Shown in pieces: positions 8,897 to 16,356 of a DNA stretch of 64,000 nt; the stretch's first letter is position 1; each line of letters begins with the position of its first letter. The stretch covers positions 1 through 64,000 of the forward strand of contig JALHLU010000008.1 of the NCBI GenBank assembly GCA_022844345.1, read 5' to 3'. Origin of the DNA: Hyphomonadaceae bacterium (GTDB lineage Bacteria > Pseudomonadota > Alphaproteobacteria > Caulobacterales > Hyphomonadaceae). The notes beneath the pieces were generated by a model. That model did no database searches. It was not told where the DNA came from and saw only the letters and a program-made list of their open reading frames with translations. Position numbers and translations under genes: made by a program.

Positions 8897-9415
8897 TTAT
8901 GCCTTTTCGCGCGTCAAGCGCTCTGCAAAGGAGATTCCAACGGCACAAAGTACGAAGGTCAAGTGAATGACAGCAACCATCGCCACTACCTGTATGCTTT
9001 CCAGACTCAGGTCGCCACTCAAGTAAGTCTTCAATGCATGAACCCCTGAAATGGAGATGATGGCGAATGCGAGCTTCAGCTTGAGGTTGTAGGTATTGAC
9101 GTGATCCAGCCAGTCCGGCTTTTTGATATCCTTTTTGTCAAAGTGTCCGGTGGTCACGAAGAGCGATACACCCGCCAGCGCCACAACCCAAACAAGCTGC
9201 GCCACCATCGTCATGTCCACCAGTTCAAGCACCTTGATGATCAGGTCGATCTTTCCGAGGTCACCAAACAGCAAAGTGCTCATCAGCTTGAAGGTTTCCA
9301 GAAGAAACTTTCCCAGAATGCCGAAGATGATCGCTACCAGTCCGATGTAGAAGACCAGCATGGTGATTCTTAAGCCGTAGAGCAGCGTCCCGGCCCCTGA
9401 AAGTAGTTTTTCCAT
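8897..9415 (-). CDS. YqhA/UPF0114 family membrane protein
   Basis: A 172-residue integral membrane protein with about four hydrophobic segments (roughly 15-40, 65-90, 110-130 and 140-160). The sequence matches the YqhA/UPF0114 family in length and layout, including the N-terminal LLYGLRITMLVFYIGL and the central DHVNTYNLKLKLAFAIISISG, which is highly typical. The family has no agreed function. The start is supported by AGGTGAG upstream. It stands alone between accessory genes and the coq7-dsbB pair. Confidence 0.9.
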   Translation of the reverse strand: MEKLLSGAGTLLYGLRITMLVFYIGLVAIIFGILGKFLLETFKLMSTLLFGDLGKIDLIIKVLELVDMTMVAQLVWVVALAGVSLFVTTGHFDKKDIKKPDWLDHVNTYNLKLKLAFAIISISGVHALKTYLSGDLSLESIQVVAMVAVIHLTFVLCAVGISFAERLTREKA

Positions 9416-9622
9416 TCTTGCTCACCTTGAAACAGAGCAGACAGATACCCCAAACTGCGAGCGTGCGCTCTTAGTAACGAGTGCGACGGTTCGCAGCGGA
9501 AAATGCGCTGACCTGCCCCAGAATTTTCGGGCTTCCCCAAGCTTGAATGTCGAACGGCAGCTTTGGGCCCCAATCCAGCCGCTCGGCACGCCAAAAGGAT
9601 CAGCACGCGCAGCGCCCCGAAG

Positions 9623-10156
9623 TTAGATTTTCTCGCTGATGCGGATCGCCAGCCTGCATCCGGCGCGGATTGCGGCCGAGAGCAGGGGATAGGCTGGCGC
9701 CTGCGCGGCGCCTTCGGCCGTGGCCATGTCCTTGTGGGCGATTTCCTCTTCCTGGAACTTCGCCATCTTCGCCGCGAGTTCGTCTTCGCCAGCCTCGCGC
9801 AATTCGGCGACCTGGTCGCCATAGTGCTCCTCGATCACGGTCTCCACCGCTTCGGTGCAGGCGTGCGCCGCCTTCTCGCCGAGCAGCGCCGTGCCGACCC
9901 CCAGCGCGAACCCGGCCGCATGCCAGACAGGTGAAAGCGCCGTTGGCCGAACGTTTCCTGCGGTCAGCATGCGATCAAAAGCGTCAAGATGCTCCTGCTC
10001 CTGTGCAGCCATCTCCTTGAGCTGGCCGACAATGCGGTCCTTTCCGTGCTGTCGCTCGAACACGGCAAGCTGCCCGCCATAGATGGAAACCGCGCCGAAC
10101 TCGCCAGCATGGTCGACGCGCAGCATTTCTTCGCGGCGATTGCGGGAAAGGGTCAT
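9623..10156 (-). CDS. coq7: COQ7-type demethoxyubiquinone hydroxylase
   Basis: A 177-residue di-iron monooxygenase that adds the last ring hydroxyl in ubiquinone synthesis, acting at the inner membrane. The iron ligands are visible in four helices: RVDHAGEFGAV near the N-terminus, AQEQEHLDAF, VEEHYGDQV and QEEEIAHKDM. Length fits bacterial COQ7. Its start codon overlaps the stop of dsbB by four bases (ATGA), so the two are translationally coupled. Confidence 0.95.
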   Translation of the reverse strand: MTLSRNRREEMLRVDHAGEFGAVSIYGGQLAVFERQHGKDRIVGQLKEMAAQEQEHLDAFDRMLTAGNVRPTALSPVWHAAGFALGVGTALLGEKAAHACTEAVETVIEEHYGDQVAELREAGEDELAAKMAKFQEEEIAHKDMATAEGAAQAPAYPLLSAAIRAGCRLAIRISEKI

Positions 10157-10707
10157 GCGTGCGCCGGTTCGTTGGCGGTGTCGGCCTTGCGGCGCGGCCG
10201 TGTCGCCGAAAACAGGCTAAGCGCGGCGAGGAAGAGCGACAGCAACGCATTGAGGCCGGCCATGGAGAGGCCCCAGTCGGTCCCGAACGGAAGGCGCCAC
10301 AGGGCATCCTTGCACGAGGGTATGGCGATGGGCCGGCTCAGCATTTCGGACGGCTTGATGTCGGTGGGGATTGCGCCAGCGCTGGCGACGCATCCCTCAG
10401 GGCCCGGAACAAGGCTCCACTCGAACAGGGCGTGCCAGGTCGCGATAAAAAAGCCCACGAGGAACACAAGGCCAAGCGCCACGCTGAACAGGCTCATCAG
10501 CCAGGGCGCGGCTCCGCGCCAGCGGACGGCGATGGCGGCCATCGCGACCGGTCCGGCGACGAAATAGACGTAACGCTGCCACCAGCACATCTGGCAGGGC
10601 GCCTGATAAAAGAAGATTTCCAGAACGTATGCACACGCCAGCGTGGCGGCCGTTATGACCAGGGCCGCCAGCGGCCACCTTTCGCGATCAAGCGGCATCC
10701 AGCTCAT
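10153..10707 (-). CDS. dsbB: Disulfide bond formation protein B
   Basis: A 184-residue inner-membrane protein with four predicted membrane helices. It reoxidises a DsbA-type thiol oxidase and passes electrons to ubiquinone. The first cysteine pair lies in CQMCWWQRY just after the first helix, and the second pair comprises the GCVAS and IPSCKDA cysteines in the second periplasmic loop. It is the first gene of a two-gene unit with coq7; since DsbB depends on quinone, the pairing with a ubiquinone enzyme makes biochemical sense. Confidence 0.93.
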   Translation of the reverse strand: MSWMPLDRERWPLAALVITAATLACAYVLEIFFYQAPCQMCWWQRYVYFVAGPVAMAAIAVRWRGAAPWLMSLFSVALGLVFLVGFFIATWHALFEWSLVPGPEGCVASAGAIPTDIKPSEMLSRPIAIPSCKDALWRLPFGTDWGLSMAGLNALLSLFLAALSLFSATRPRRKADTANEPAHA

Positions 10708-10929
10708 GATGGCAGGTTATCCCGGTGGACCTTGGCGGCAATGCGACCAAAAGGGCGGACGGGGGGCTCTCCAGAACCCCCCCGGCGCCTTTTACGCAGG
10801 ACGTCCGGCGGAATTGACGTTACGTTGAGCCATCCGTGCCAGAATGGCGCCTTGTTCAGTTGCAGGCCTGAGCCGAGGTGATATTCGCGGTCAGGTGTGG
10901 ACGCAGTTACCCGGGATAGAGCCTTCTCC

Positions 10930-11589
10930 ATGACCGACGCGGCCAGCATCACCCCCGCTGCCTCCGGCGCCGCCGAAACGCCGCCGCACACGCCGAAGGC
11001 GAAAGGCCCTCTCGGCGCAATGTACAACTGGGTCATGCGCCTCGCCGCCGGCAAGCGGGCCGAGCCTGCACTCTATACTGTCTCCTTCACCGAAAGCTCG
11101 TTCTTCCCGATCCCGCCGGACGTGATGCTGGCCCCGATGTGCTTCGCCCGGCCGGAGCGCTGGGCCCGCTACGCCTTCGGCTGCACTATCGCCTCCGTCT
11201 TGGGCGCACTTCTTGGCTATGCGATCGGGATGTTCCTGTTCGACGCTGTCGGCGAGCATATCCTGAACTTCTTCGGTTATGGCGGCAAACAAGCCGAGCT
11301 GGAGGCAGCATACGCCACCGCGGGCGTCTGGATTATCCTCATCAAGGGGCTTACGCCCATCCCGTTCAAGCTGGTGACAATCGTTTCCGGCGCGATGGCG
11401 ATGGATCCCTTTATCTTCATCGCCTCCTGCCTGGTTACGCGGGGCGCGCGGTTCTTCCTGGTCGCCTGGCTGTTCCAGAAGTTCGGCCCCACGCTGGCGC
11501 CCATCATCGAGAAGCGCATCGGTCTCTTCATGCTGGCGTTCGCGATTATCCTCATCGGCGGTATCGCAGCGGCTGCGCTGATTCACTAA
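10930..11589 (+). CDS. DedA/VTT family (YqaA-type) membrane protein
   Basis: A 219-residue membrane protein of the SNARE-associated/VTT family. Typical features are the re-entrant FTESSFFPIPPDVML near the first third and GLTPIPFKLVTIVSGAMAM about 95 residues later, both with the proline-rich loops that characterise the fold. Members are linked to lipid flipping and membrane homeostasis; this member's substrate is unknown. A GTG start at 10897 is possible, but the ATG at 10930 gives the usual N-terminus. It is divergent from dsbB-coq7. Confidence 0.88.
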   Translation: MTDAASITPAASGAAETPPHTPKAKGPLGAMYNWVMRLAAGKRAEPALYTVSFTESSFFPIPPDVMLAPMCFARPERWARYAFGCTIASVLGALLGYAIGMFLFDAVGEHILNFFGYGGKQAELEAAYATAGVWIILIKGLTPIPFKLVTIVSGAMAMDPFIFIASCLVTRGARFFLVAWLFQKFGPTLAPIIEKRIGLFMLAFAIILIGGIAAAALIH

Positions 11590-11927
11590 CCGGCAACACT
11601 GCGGACTTCGAAAAATTGCATCGAACTTTCTGCATTCCGTGAACCGGATGTTTGCGATCAGCGTGAGACAACACGGGTACGCGACGGGTGTGCCGCCGCG
11701 GCTTCAGTATCGGGTCATCCCCCATGCGTACGCTCCGCCATATCCAGGCCGCTTCGCTTCGCGTCGGCCCGCAATGGTTCCTGTGCGTCTTCCTTGGCGC
11801 CTACGTGACCCTGCAAATTGCAGCCTCAGGCTCGCTGGCCATCTAGGGGCAGCCGATCCTCGCCCGTCCCGCTGGCGTTCCGCTGAATGATACGCTAATC
11901 AGGCCGCCCGCGGCTTGCTGCGGACCC
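11590..11927. other. Intergenic region before tRNA-Leu
   Basis: A 338-base stretch that should include the tRNA promoter. The only candidate gene is a 40-codon ORF at 11724-11846, listed separately. A longer frame across it (11639-11890) is rich in Arg and Pro and looks like chance. Confidence 0.4.
11724..11846 (+). CDS. Possible 40-residue membrane peptide
   Basis: An ATG-initiated 40-codon ORF encoding a basic N-terminus (MRTLRHIQAASLR) followed by one hydrophobic segment (WFLCVFLGAYVTLQIAASG). The shape fits a small single-span membrane protein. No good ribosome binding site precedes it, and I cannot name a family, so it may be chance or a remnant. Confidence 0.3.
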   Translation: MRTLRHIQAASLRVGPQWFLCVFLGAYVTLQIAASGSLAI

Positions 11928-12014
11928 GCGGGAGTGGCGGAATTGGCAGACGCAGCGGACTCAAAATCCGCCGTCCTTACGGATTTGTGGGTTCGACCCC
12001 CACCTCCCGCACCA
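11928..12014 (+). tRNA. tRNA-Leu(CAA)
   Basis: An 87-nt class II tRNA. The acceptor halves GCGGGAG and CTCCCGC pair perfectly, followed by discriminator A and an encoded CCA. The anticodon loop is CTCAAAA inside a GCGGA/TCCGC stem, giving anticodon CAA. A long variable arm, typical of tRNA-Leu, precedes the T arm with GGTTCGACC. Confidence 0.97.
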
Positions 12015-12017
12015 TCG

Positions 12018-12038
12018 TGACGTTCGCTGGAAACGTCA
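12018..12038. terminator. Hairpin between tRNA-Leu and the convergent gene
   Basis: A perfect 7-bp stem (TGACGTT/AACGTCA) with a 7-base loop four bases after the tRNA. There is no clear T run, so termination is only likely. It overlaps the stop codon of the convergent gene at 12036. Confidence 0.4.
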
Positions 12039-12398
12039 GAACGCGATCAGGCCGATTGAGATCGCTTCGCCGGTTTCGGGATCGAGCAGAAACGCCGCTT
12101 CGGCCAGGCGTTGATCCGGCGCGGCCGCCATCAAACGGGCCACGTCGGCGTCGTGCTTGGCGTAGAGCTGTTCGAGCTCAGCTGGCGTCATGTGCTTCAT
12201 GTAGTCGCCGGAATCGTCGTCTTCGAGGTCTACGGGGCGCGCAATCCGGGCCGCCGGAGCGCCAGCTTCTGCGGTACCGGCCGCGAACGTCGCCAGCGTA
12301 ACTTCGACGGGCGCGGGGGCCGGCCGCGCGGCCGGCTGGGCGTGCGCGCTCGTGATCAAAAGTCCAAGCCCGATCATGCCGAAAAGTGCGTATTTCAT
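12036..12398 (-). CDS. Small exported protein of unknown function
   Basis: A 120-residue protein with a clear signal peptide: MKYALFGMIGLGLLITSAHAQ, with likely cleavage after AHA. The mature part is Ala/Pro-rich, then acidic (DLEDDDSGDY), then helical (MTPAELEQLYAKHDADVARLM). No family recognised. The start at 12398 was chosen over a frame open 36 codons further upstream because it begins the signal peptide. It lies 70 bases downstream of the amine oxidase and may share its transcript. Confidence 0.65.
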   Translation of the reverse strand: MKYALFGMIGLGLLITSAHAQPAARPAPAPVEVTLATFAAGTAEAGAPAARIARPVDLEDDDSGDYMKHMTPAELEQLYAKHDADVARLMAAAPDQRLAEAAFLLDPETGEAISIGLIAF

Positions 12399-12468
12399 TG
12401 CTCGAACCCTCGCGTCGGGATCAAACGTCCGGCTGCCGCAGGTGTTCCGCCCGGGCCAAACCGGTAAC

Positions 12469-14049
12469 TCAGGCCCGGCCCAGCAGTTCCCGCGCCGCAC
12501 GCTCACCGGCGTCGACCGCGCCGTTCATCGAGCCCGGCCATTCCAGGCTGGCATGTTCGCCTGCAAACAGCAGGGCCTCGCCAAGTTCCGGGCGGGCCGC
12601 AATCTCGCGGAATCCGGTATATTGCCCGGCCAGCGCCCCGGAATAGCTTCCGCGCGTGTGCGGGTGGTTCGGCCAGAAAAAGCTAGCGCGAACGCGCGGG
12701 GTCAGCGCTGCCGCCATGTCGGGTGACAACGCCCGCAATCCGCGCTCCAGCGTTGCGAGTACGGCCGCTTCCTCGCTGCGTGCGGAGGCGCCGGCGAGGA
12801 AGTTCGTCAGCACGCCGCCTTCGCCCGGCTGGCCTATGCTGCTCTCCCACAGTCGCTGGAAGCCGCGATCGGAATAGAGCGAGCCCGTCATCGGTGCGTG
12901 CAGGTCGGGCAAGGTGCTCGTCCACGGCCGAGACGATGTGCCGACGGCCAGCTTGGCGTTTGCGCCATAGCCCTGCTCGTTGATCACCATCATCTTGTCC
13001 GCCGGCAGTCCCAGCCCGCCCAGGCCTTTCACGTCACGCAGCCGCGTGAAGGGCAGCGTCAGCACTACGCGCCTGAACGTTCGCACGATCGGCGGATTGC
13101 TCTCGTTCTCGAACGTCAGGCGAAACCCGTCGCCCTCGCGTGTGATGGAGGACAATACATGCCGCAGGTGCAGGCTCGCCCGTTCGGCAAGCGGCGAGGC
13201 CATCAGCCGGTCAGCCAGCGTGTCAGGCAGGCGCGAGGATCCGCTGGCGATACGCAGCAGACCGCTGCCGCCGCCGAAGGGGGCAAAGCTGGCCGCCGTA
13301 TCCGTTCCGATGGCATCGACAAGGTTCAGCGACGATTGCTTCTCGACCGGTATTCCGAACTCGCAGTGATAGGCCAGCGCCAACAGGTCGATCACCCAGG
13401 CTTCAGTTGAGCCGGAAAGGCTCGCGAGATATTGCGACAGGGGTAGGGCGTCGAGATCGCGCGCGCGTTGTGTCCATCCGCCCTGGCCGTCCAGCAGCGC
13501 CGCCTGGTCCGCTGCGATGCGGACGGCGACGGGCACGAACGCGCCTGTTCCCCGTGCGGGATCGATCAGGTCCTCGCCCAGCCGGACGCCCTGCACGTCG
13601 AAGATGTCGGCTGCCGGCGCGCCCTCCTGGTCCAGCCTCTGCAGGTCGACGCCCAGCTCGCGGCAGAGCGTGATCAGCGCCGCATGACCGGGCGCAATGA
13701 ATTCGCCGCCCAGCTCGGCGAACTGGCCTTCGGGCGTGAAGTTTTGCAGCGTGTGCATGCGCCCGCCCACGCGCCCGCTGGCTTCGAACACCTCGCAGTT
13801 CACGCCGGCATTGGCGATGCGCCAGGCGGTGACCAGCCCCGATACGCCGCCGCCAACCACGGCGACGGCTTCGGGATCGACAGGGCGAGCATCTTGCTGC
13901 CCGGGTGAGCACGCGGCCGCAGCCCCGAGCATCGCAATGGCGGCGCGGCGGCTGATCGCACGCGGGCCTGAGTGCACGGTGGCGGCCTCATTCGCGCGCG
14001 CGCGCGCGAGGGCATAGGCCAGGCTGGCGAACAGTGGTGTACGCGCCAA
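12469..14049 (-). CDS. Flavin-dependent amine oxidase, Tat-exported
   Basis: About 526 residues. The N-terminus has a twin-arginine motif (ISRRAAIAML) followed by a hydrophobic stretch ending AAAAC, so Tat export, perhaps as a lipoprotein, is likely. The FAD-binding motif VAVVGGGVSGLVTAW and the adjacent FEASGRVGGRMHT are those of monoamine oxidases; the C-terminal FAGEHASLEWPGSMNGAV binds the flavin end. The substrate could be a biogenic amine, a polyamine or an amino acid. No ATG begins this frame; TTG at 14049 preceded by AGAGG is my choice, and TTG at 14079 is the alternative. Confidence 0.85.
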   Translation of the reverse strand: MARTPLFASLAYALARARANEAATVHSGPRAISRRAAIAMLGAAAACSPGQQDARPVDPEAVAVVGGGVSGLVTAWRIANAGVNCEVFEASGRVGGRMHTLQNFTPEGQFAELGGEFIAPGHAALITLCRELGVDLQRLDQEGAPAADIFDVQGVRLGEDLIDPARGTGAFVPVAVRIAADQAALLDGQGGWTQRARDLDALPLSQYLASLSGSTEAWVIDLLALAYHCEFGIPVEKQSSLNLVDAIGTDTAASFAPFGGGSGLLRIASGSSRLPDTLADRLMASPLAERASLHLRHVLSSITREGDGFRLTFENESNPPIVRTFRRVVLTLPFTRLRDVKGLGGLGLPADKMMVINEQGYGANAKLAVGTSSRPWTSTLPDLHAPMTGSLYSDRGFQRLWESSIGQPGEGGVLTNFLAGASARSEEAAVLATLERGLRALSPDMAAALTPRVRASFFWPNHPHTRGSYSGALAGQYTGFREIAARPELGEALLFAGEHASLEWPGSMNGAVDAGERAARELLGRA

Positions 14050-14135
14050 GACGTCCTCTCTGGAATCCTGCGGGTACAAGGCCCGGACAGGCTCAAAAAA
14101 ACAAGCTGGGCGGAAAGCAGAAGGCCAGAAAACAG

Positions 14136-14168
14136 AAAGGGCCGCGCGGCGTTGCCGGCGGCCCTTCC
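14136..14168 (-). terminator. Terminator behind the 26-codon ORF
   Basis: A strong GC-rich stem (AAGGGCCGC/GCGGCCCTT), followed on the minus strand by TTTCTGTTTTCTGG. It ends transcription coming from the short ORF or the RcnB-like gene before the amine oxidase begins. Confidence 0.7.
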
Positions 14169-14237
14169 CGTCATATGAGCGGGGCCTGGCCCCTGGCTTC
14201 GGGCGCCATCACGCCATGCGCGACGCGCCCAGCCGGA

Positions 14238-14318
14238 CTACGCGATGCTGCAAACGGAGGCTGCTCCGGCAAACAGACCGCGCATCAGGGTTTTACCCCG
14301 GCCCAGAGTGACTGACAT
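14238..14318 (-). CDS. 26-residue peptide with a perfect Shine-Dalgarno sequence
   Basis: The ORF starts at 14318 and encodes a basic N-terminus (MSVTLGRGKTLMRG) followed by a small hydrophobic end (LFAGAASVCSIA). The sequence before the ATG on the minus strand is AAAGGAGGTGATCC, an uninterrupted complement to the 3' end of 16S rRNA at seven-base spacing, better than any other gene here. A terminator follows about 70 bases later, so ribosome site, ORF and terminator form a compact unit. I do not recognise the peptide. It is too short for usual gene calling. Alternatives are a leader peptide or chance. Confidence 0.5.
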   Translation of the reverse strand: MSVTLGRGKTLMRGLFAGAASVCSIA

Positions 14319-14398
14319 CGGATCACCTCCTTTCGTAAAATTGACGATGGGAAGAGTGTGGGGGGTCTATTTGCTGGACGCAAGAGGCGCTGTGCGGC

Positions 14399-15103
14399 TC
14401 AGCCAGCCCGGATGACTTTGACCGGCATCTCCGTCCGCGCATCGACCAGCACGATCTTGCCATCGACGCGGGCGTAGTACTGTCCCGCCGGCGGTCCAGG
14501 CAGGGCGAGGCTGGCGGGGTTCGTGATCACCAGCACAGATGTCGGCGCCACGCGGCGGAGCGGCAGCCCCATGTCCACCCATGGCAACGGACGCGGCCCT
14601 GCAGGAAAATCAGCCGCCGGGTCCGTTGGCTGCACCGGCAGCACCTGCTCGACCAGTTCGGATGTGGCGTCGACGATGACAAAGCGCCCGTCGACCCGCG
14701 CATAGTATTTTCCCGGCGGTATGGGCGGCAGTATGTAGGCCTCGGGATTGGTCACCACCGCGCTCGAGAAAGCTGGCACGCGGGTGTTGGGCAGGGCGTT
14801 GGCGGCCAAGTCACGCTCGCGCTGCTGGCGCATGCGGTCCAGCTCAAGCTGCAGCATCAGCCTGTCCTGTTCGCGCCGCAGCTCCATGTCGCGCAGGGCG
14901 GCGTCAGCGCCGCTCACGCCCGAGCCCGGAAGCAGCGCGCGGTCACGCTCGCGCTGGCGGTTCTGTTCGATCTGATCGAGCTGGCGCTGTTCCTCGCGCT
15001 CGATCTGCATCTCCAGCCCCTCAAAGCGCGGCAGGGGCTGCACCTGAGCAAATGCGGGCGCTGCGGATGCGACAAGGCATGCAAGGGCCAGGCAGAGTTT
15101 CAT
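14399..15103 (-). CDS. Exported protein with two RcnB-like repeats
   Basis: A 234-residue protein with a signal peptide ending APAFAQ. Residues about 30-105 are a charged coiled coil rich in Arg, Gln and Glu. The C-terminal half contains two copies of a motif of the form PP-G-YYARVDG-VIVDA-TE (about 128-160 and 196-232), reminiscent of the short C-terminal motif in RcnB-type periplasmic proteins. RcnB modulates nickel/cobalt export in enterics; a metal link here is only a guess. The start at 15103 opens the signal peptide directly. Confidence 0.65.
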   Translation of the reverse strand: MKLCLALACLVASAAPAFAQVQPLPRFEGLEMQIEREEQRQLDQIEQNRQRERDRALLPGSGVSGADAALRDMELRREQDRLMLQLELDRMRQQRERDLAANALPNTRVPAFSSAVVTNPEAYILPPIPPGKYYARVDGRFVIVDATSELVEQVLPVQPTDPAADFPAGPRPLPWVDMGLPLRRVAPTSVLVITNPASLALPGPPAGQYYARVDGKIVLVDARTEMPVKVIRAG

Positions 15104-15158
15104 GCGATCAATATAGTCCATCCGCGCCGCGCATCCACGATGCATGTCCGCAAATGCT

Positions 15159-15572
15159 TCACCCCGAGGTGATTGGAACCAGCGACTTGGTCGCGCGTGC
15201 GCTGGCGATCAGCCTGTCGCCGCAGAAAGCCTGCACATCCAGGAAGGCGATCGTCCGCCCCCGCCGCACCACGTCCGCGCACACGTCAACGCGCTCACCC
15301 GGACGTGCGGCGCGCATCAGGGATACATGCAGGTCGTGGGTGACCGCGCCTTCGTCGGCGGCAAGCTGGCCCATCAGCGCAACGTACGCGGCAAAGTCGC
15401 AGACCGTGTAGAGATATCCCGCATGGAGCGATGATCCCGGCGTCAGCATGCTATCGCGCACGAGGAAGGACAGGTGGGCTCTGCCATCGCTGGCGTCGTG
15501 AAATTCCACGCCGATGAAGCGATGCAGCTCAAGGTCGAAGAGCTGTGCAAAATGTGGATGATGGGGCGTCAA
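15159..15572 (-). CDS. Hotdog-fold (PaaI-type) thioesterase
   Basis: A 137-residue hotdog protein: LTPGSSLHAGYLYTVCDFAAYVALMG is the substrate-binding helix with its preceding loop, followed by the strands VTHDLHVSLMRAARPGERVDV and RTIAFLDVQAFCGDRLIASA. It probably hydrolyses acyl-CoA thioesters. No ATG begins the domain; a TTG at 15572 has GGAGG at good spacing. The frame stays open upstream, but that part overlaps the extensin relic in another frame. Confidence 0.75.
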   Translation of the reverse strand: MTPHHPHFAQLFDLELHRFIGVEFHDASDGRAHLSFLVRDSMLTPGSSLHAGYLYTVCDFAAYVALMGQLAADEGAVTHDLHVSLMRAARPGERVDVCADVVRRGRTIAFLDVQAFCGDRLIASARATKSLVPITSG

Positions 15573-15612
15573 GGCAGTCCTCCCGTACGCCAGCCCTAGC
15601 GCGTTCGATCCG

Positions 15613-15813
15613 CTACGAACAGATCGGGTAGAAGCCCATGTCGAGATGGAAGTGGTCGTAGTGCAGGGCGTTGTAGTCTGGGCTCGGTGTTGTCGAGAAC
15701 AGGCCGCACGCCTTGTCCCGCAGGCGGCGCAGAAATCGGCCACGCTTGTCGCTCGACGCAAAATCATCCTTCACCATGACGCGCGATCGGTCCTCCGGCG
15801 TGAAGGCGGCTCC
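15613..15813 (-). pseudogene. Extensin-like C-terminal fragment (gene relic)
   Basis: Directly after the TAG of the glycosylase gene, the same frame continues for 66 codons as GAAFTPEDRSRVMVKDDF and later DKACGLFSTT, DYNALHYDHFHLDMGFYP and a stop at 15613. This is the C-terminal third of the extensin-like C domain, including the histidine cluster HYDHFHLDMG. The N-terminal two thirds of the domain are absent. An ATG at 15778 could start a 54-residue product, but without the rest of the fold it is unlikely to work. It looks like a deletion that fused the 3' end of an extensin-like gene to the end of the glycosylase gene. Confidence 0.75.
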
Positions 15814-16356
15814 CTAGCCAACCTTTGAGTCCACGCTGTCGGCGAGATGTTGCGCAAGTTGGCGCCACGGTTCGATCGACCAGTACGAGGTTGCAAGGCC
15901 CGAAGGCGAGGGCAGCACGAATACGTCGGGATCGCCGCCTGCGCCCTGCTGGCGCCCCGTCGCGATGCGCCCCGTGCTTCGTCCCAGCCACAGGCTTGCG
16001 GCCATCTTGCTAGTGAATGCCAGCGTGCGCGGCTTGAGACGCGACACCTTGCGCCTGACGCCTGCAACGTCGAACGCCTCGCGCGCGATGTTTGCATCGA
16101 CGCCCCAGCCGGTCTTGCAGAAATCGGTGAGCCCGATGCCCAGGTCGAGCAGTTGTGGAAACTCCTGCGGCGCGAGGAGCCTGGGCGTGATGCCCGCCTC
16201 ATGCAGCGCGCGCCAGAAGCGATTTCCCGGATGCGCGTAATAGGCGCCCACTGCCGCCGACACCGGTCCTGCCGCCGTGCCGACGAACCAGACGCGCAGG
16301 TTGGGCGCCAGCCTGTCGGGCAGGATGTGGTCCGACTTCATCACCGGGCGGGCCAT
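15814..16356 (-). CDS. Mismatch-specific uracil/thymine DNA glycosylase
   Basis: A 180-residue protein of the Mug/TDG branch of uracil-DNA glycosylases, which removes uracil or mismatched thymine. The first motif is VWFVGTAAGPVSAAVGAYYAHPGNRFWRAL, the second LGIGLTDFCKTGWG, and the C-terminal VLPSPSGLA corresponds to the DNA-intercalating loop. The first motif has AAG where the classical enzyme has NPG, so catalytic details may differ. Its start shares one base with the stop of the DUF3445 gene (TGATG), implying coupled translation. Confidence 0.82.
   Translation of the reverse strand: MARPVMKSDHILPDRLAPNLRVWFVGTAAGPVSAAVGAYYAHPGNRFWRALHEAGITPRLLAPQEFPQLLDLGIGLTDFCKTGWGVDANIAREAFDVAGVRRKVSRLKPRTLAFTSKMAASLWLGRSTGRIATGRQQGAGGDPDVFVLPSPSGLATSYWSIEPWRQLAQHLADSVDSKVG

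Noticed and set aside
10891-11586. Long ORF opposite the DedA/VTT gene
   Set aside because: Antisense shadow in a GC-rich gene; composition is that of a reverse frame and it lacks any domain.
11639-11890. 83-codon ORF before tRNA-Leu
   Set aside because: Arg/Pro-rich and without ribosome site; the overlapping 40-codon frame is the better, though weak, candidate.
14319-14333. Plus-strand match to the 3' end of 16S rRNA
   Set aside because: No rRNA sequence precedes it; on the minus strand it is the ribosome site of the 26-codon ORF.
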